The notes under the pieces are model-generated. The model searched no databases and was not told the DNA's origin. It saw only the letters and a list, made by a program, of their open reading frames with translations. Shown here in pieces: positions 6,772-9,276 of a stretch of DNA of 9,276 nucleotides. Origin of the DNA: Verrucomicrobiales bacterium (GTDB lineage Bacteria; Verrucomicrobiota; Verrucomicrobiia; Limisphaerales; UBA9464); NCBI GenBank assembly GCA_003445095.1, contig DLVS01000814.1, forward strand, positions 1 through 9,276. Direction: 5' to 3'. Each line of letters opens with the position of its first letter. Within the stretch, counting starts at the first letter, position 1. The position numbers were made by a program, and so were the translations under genes.

Positions 6772-7809
6772 ATGGCTGAAGCACTCCCACCCGAACCGAG
6801 AATTATTTTCATCAATTATCGGCGGACGGATGCTGGCTGGCCCGCGGACCTTCTTGCCAGTTCGCTTGAGCAGGCCTTCGGCAAGGAGCGTGTGTTCTTA
6901 GACGTCCGAGGGATCGAGGCCGGTGAAATATTCGCCGCGGAACTCGAAGAAAAACTGCATCAGGCGGCGGTGCTGATCGTGCTCATCGGCAAAGGCTGGC
7001 TGCATGCAGAAGACAAGTATGGTCGTCGCCGGATTGATCAGCCGGACGACTGGGTCCGTCACGAAATCCGATTCGGTCTTCGGCATTGTCGGGTCATTCC
7101 AGTGCTCATCGATGACGCCGAATTGCCCGATGATCGTGAAGCTCTGCCGGAAGACATCGCGGAACTTTTGGGGCGCCAACGACGCTGGCTTCGACAAGCA
7201 AGCAGCGAGGACGATATCGAGGCCTTAACCAAAGAGTTGGAAAAGGCGGGAATTCAGCGCTCCGATAACGCAAGAGGTGTTATCCAAAGCCAAGACTACC
7301 ACGACCCGGAGGTGAGCAACGTGGCGAAGCGGTTGGAGCAATTGCGGCTACGTGGAGGCACGGAATTCGTCGCCCGCCGTGAGCTTCTTCAGGAACTGGA
7401 CCAACTCTTCAACCGCAAGACGTTCCGATTTGAAGCGCTTCGAGAGTGTCCGGAACAACGCTGGGCGGATCGTCTCGATTCGGCATATCAGACCAAGCAA
7501 GTACTCCGGGAGTGGGAGCGCAACGTGAGGGCAGTCGCTAGCGACAAATACCAGACCTACGTTGAACTGCTCAAAGAGGTCGGAAGCTACTGTATGCAAA
7601 TGGGCGCCCTCTTATTTGAGCCGTCCGTGGATTATAACCGAATTAAGGATCACATCGGCGAAACATCGTTCAAGGCGCAGCTACCCCCCGAGATTCGGTT
7701 CCCGGCTGATTCCGCCAAAAGGCCGATCATTCCGGACCTGATCAACGACGCGATTGAGCGCCATCGAAAGCGGGCCGTCTCACGAATGGACAAACTGGCC
7801 AAGGAATAG
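6772..7809 (+). CDS. TIR-domain protein, probable NADase or signalling enzyme (345 aa)
   Basis: Residues about 10-155 form a bacterial TIR domain. The first strand reads IIFINYRRTDAGWPADLL (11-28), then VFLDVRGIEAGEIF (41-54), AAVLIVLIGKGWL (65-77) and DDWVRHEI (92-99), followed by VIPVLIDDAELP (108-119). DDWVRHEI aligns with the DWVHKEI of SARM1, which places Glu98 at the catalytic glutamate of NAD-cleaving TIR enzymes, so NADase or cyclic-ADP-ribose synthase activity is expected. The remainder (about 165-345) is a charged, apparently helical domain that I do not recognise; it could be a sensor or partner-binding region. No signal peptide or membrane segment is seen, so it is cytoplasmic. 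A good ribosome binding site supports the start. The gene stands alone on the plus strand, divergent from the acidic-tag operon. TIR proteins are common in anti-phage defence, but no recognised defence partner (STAND ATPase, Thoeris ThsA, CBASS cyclase) is in the window. Confidence 0.93.
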   Translation: MAEALPPEPRIIFINYRRTDAGWPADLLASSLEQAFGKERVFLDVRGIEAGEIFAAELEEKLHQAAVLIVLIGKGWLHAEDKYGRRRIDQPDDWVRHEIRFGLRHCRVIPVLIDDAELPDDREALPEDIAELLGRQRRWLRQASSEDDIEALTKELEKAGIQRSDNARGVIQSQDYHDPEVSNVAKRLEQLRLRGGTEFVARRELLQELDQLFNRKTFRFEALRECPEQRWADRLDSAYQTKQVLREWERNVRAVASDKYQTYVELLKEVGSYCMQMGALLFEPSVDYNRIKDHIGETSFKAQLPPEIRFPADSAKRPIIPDLINDAIERHRKRAVSRMDKLAKE

Positions 7810-7900
7810 ATGCGCCACTGCCACGTCATTTGACTGAGGTGCGAAAAAAAGACCAGGCGCCGTGCGCACTGATTTTGCTGCTTCTTCCTTCGCGGGTCAG

Positions 7901-7920
7901 GGTTCCAAGTAGAAGGAACC
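7901..7920. terminator. Hairpin between convergent genes, possible terminator
   Basis: GGTTCC and GGAACC form a perfect 6 bp inverted repeat around an 8-base loop, in the 138 bp gap between the TIR gene and the beta-propeller gene. The location suits a shared terminator, but neither strand has a T-tract after the stem, so an intrinsic terminator is weakly supported. Confidence 0.25.
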
Positions 7921-7947
7921 GAACGGGGCCTACGGTTTCTCGCAACG

Positions 7948-8898
7948 TCAGCGGCTCCCAGGTTTCCAACTCGCACGGCTGCCGTCGATGGCCATTTGGA
8001 AACGCAACGGCTCGATGAGGGTCGCCTCCGTGCCGTCGGGCCGGATGACCCAAACGGGCCGTTTGTCGGCCGGTTTCTCGGAATAAATTTTCAGCATCCG
8101 CTCCCGGTTGCTCCAGTAACGCTCGTCAGTGCGGCGGAAGGAAATCCATTTCCCATCCGGCGACCACGCACTCGGTGTGCAAACACTGGTGCCGCCGAAG
8201 GTCGTGAGCTGACGTTGACCTCTGCCATCCGCATTGATGACGAACAGCTCCAGTGCCTCGCCGACTGGGAACGAGTAAACGATCTGTTTCGAGTCCGGCG
8301 ACCAGTTCGGGAACGTCGCGCCGACTTCGCTGGTCGTCTGAACCACGCGCCTTTTATCAGAGCCGTCCCAGTTCATGACGTAAACCGTCACGCCTCCCTC
8401 TGGCGGATGACCGGTGTAGCAGATCGTCCTTCCATCCGGCGAAAGTGTCGGGTCGTGGCCTTCGCCCAGCATTTGGAGATCAGAGCCGTCGGGCCGGATG
8501 CTGGCCATTTCGGGCTTATCACTGTGCAGGCCGAAGACGATTCGTTCGCCCGCGGGCGTCTTGACCCAACTCGGCATGTAGCAAACGGCCGGCGTGCGGT
8601 TCAGGCGTCGGACGTCCGATCCGTCTGCGTGGCAGACCCAGAGATTCGTCGTGCCGTCACGGTTGCTCATGAAGCAGATGCGCTGCGCGTCAGGTGACCA
8701 GCACGGATAGCGGTCCTCGGATTGGGGCGAGCGAGAGACGTTGAACAGGTCGCCCGTGGTCGGATCAGCGATGAACACTTCGGTGTCGCCCGTACGGACG
8801 GAAGTGACGAGGAGCTTGTGTCCCGTGAGATCGGCGGCCCAATTGGTCGAGGTACTAATAAGGGGCACCAGGAGGAGGCCCAGGATTAACATTTTCAT
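7948..8898 (-). CDS. Secreted TolB-like beta-propeller protein (WD40-like repeats, 316 aa)
   Basis: The N terminus (MKMLILGLLLVPLISTS, then a likely cut near residues 21-22) is a Sec signal peptide. The mature protein consists of repeats of the TolB/PD40 type: each has a strand with WSPD or LSPDG (WSPD 67-70, LSPDG 152-156, WSPD 199-202, WSPDG 245-249), a strand such as ICFMSNRDG or WISFRR, and a turn with ADGS, DGSD or PDGT. A six-bladed propeller is likely and probably occupies the whole mature protein. Such proteins sit in the periplasm or outside the cell and bind partners; an enzymatic role is not indicated. It is not TolB itself: the TolB N-terminal domain is missing and no tol-pal genes are nearby. 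The start at 8898 has no obvious Shine-Dalgarno; a second ATG lies two codons in. The upstream frame-broken gene ends 35 nt before it. Confidence 0.9.
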   Translation of the reverse strand: MKMLILGLLLVPLISTSTNWAADLTGHKLLVTSVRTGDTEVFIADPTTGDLFNVSRSPQSEDRYPCWSPDAQRICFMSNRDGTTNLWVCHADGSDVRRLNRTPAVCYMPSWVKTPAGERIVFGLHSDKPEMASIRPDGSDLQMLGEGHDPTLSPDGRTICYTGHPPEGGVTVYVMNWDGSDKRRVVQTTSEVGATFPNWSPDSKQIVYSFPVGEALELFVINADGRGQRQLTTFGGTSVCTPSAWSPDGKWISFRRTDERYWSNRERMLKIYSEKPADKRPVWVIRPDGTEATLIEPLRFQMAIDGSRASWKPGSR

Positions 8899-8933
8899 AA
8901 TTCGAACGTGAACGAGGAGTGTTGATTGAGGGC

Positions 8934-9273
8934 TTAATCTGAACTGAGTTTTACTTCCTCACCGCTGATGCGCAGGTTGGATCCTTTGCGAGTGATGAGT
9001 GTCGTGCCGTCCGCCTGCTTGCGCTCAAACTGATCGAGATTGGTGACTTTCACTCCCGAATCGAAATGGCCGGGAGATAACGCACTTGCGGCTCGCGCCA
9101 GATGACCTCCGTCCAGTCGACGGACTGAGCCCAGGCTCCTGGAAGCGATGCGCCCAGCAGACACACGAACTGGTCGCGGCCGTCCGCGTCCTGCATTTCC
9201 GCCGCCCGCGCTGGAGCGGACAGAAAGAGGTACGAGTGCCAGCGCAGTGAAGGATGAGGCGCAGTGTGGTCAT
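8934..9273 (-). pseudogene. Small exported-protein gene broken by about three frame changes
   Basis: No single frame gives a sensible protein, but three frames read in succession do. The start MTTLR (ATG at 9273) is followed in a second frame by SSFTALALVPL (to about 9225), then in the third by FLSAPARAAEMQDADGRDQF (from 9226) continuing to VIWREPQVRYLPAISIRE and a TGA at 9050-9052, and then back in the second frame by FDSGVKVTNLDQFERKQADG and on to the stop at 8934. Spliced this way it has a classic signal peptide with an ARA-AE cleavage site and a mature part of roughly 95 residues of no family I recognise. Either the gene is decayed or this edge of the sequence holds indel errors; three shifts in about 220 bases make both plausible. 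It would be co-transcribed with the beta-propeller gene 35 nt downstream. Confidence 0.45.
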
Positions 9274-9276
9274 GGT

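Noticed and set aside
7857..7878. GCGC-CGT-GCGC hairpin followed by GATTTT after the TIR gene
   Set aside because: The stem is only four base pairs with a three-base loop and the T-run is interrupted; too weak to call a terminator.
7996..8697. 233-codon plus-strand frame opposite the beta-propeller gene
   Set aside because: It is the antisense shadow of a clear signal-peptide and propeller-repeat protein and is Arg-rich without domain features.

Overview
The window is GC-rich bacterial DNA, densely coded mostly on the minus strand. No rRNA, tRNA, CRISPR array or insertion sequence was seen. Gene style (an exported TolB-like WD40-repeat protein, a stand-alone TIR protein, uncharacterised acidic-tag proteins) fits a large soil- or water-type genome such as Verrucomicrobiota, Acidobacteriota, Planctomycetota or a myxobacterium. 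This is an impression; no phylogenetic marker is present.

Left and centre (71-6418, minus strand): five co-directional genes read from right to left. First come two related acidic-tag proteins, a 215 aa (5771-6418) and a 277 aa protein (4894-5727). They share an N-terminal ESPF...AAELLE box, a central ED-x-EFE-x-AR-x-FVR box and a C-terminal GRW-x-RRG motif. One base after the second gene's stop codon starts a 433 aa HEVGH metallopeptidase with an M48-like motif order (3591-4892). Next are a 528 aa protein of unknown function (1981-3567) and a 607 aa patatin-like phospholipase fused to an M15/VanY-type peptidoglycan peptidase (71-1894). Gaps are 43, 1, 23 and 86 nt, so this is probably one operon.

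Right: a 353 bp gap (6419-6771) separates the operon from a divergent TIR-domain gene (6772-7809, plus). Convergent to that lies a minus-strand pair: a secreted beta-propeller protein (7948-8898), preceded at the right edge by a small exported-protein gene that can only be read by changing frame about three times (8934-9273).

The interesting unit is the five-gene operon. It combines a predicted lipid-cleaving domain and a predicted peptidoglycan-cleaving domain in one protein without a Sec signal, a zinc protease, and small proteins with acidic tags, one of which has a glycine-rich hydrophobic segment. An antibacterial or envelope-remodelling cargo set using a shared acidic tag is my working hypothesis; nothing in the window proves it. 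Whether the TIR gene belongs to the same system is open.
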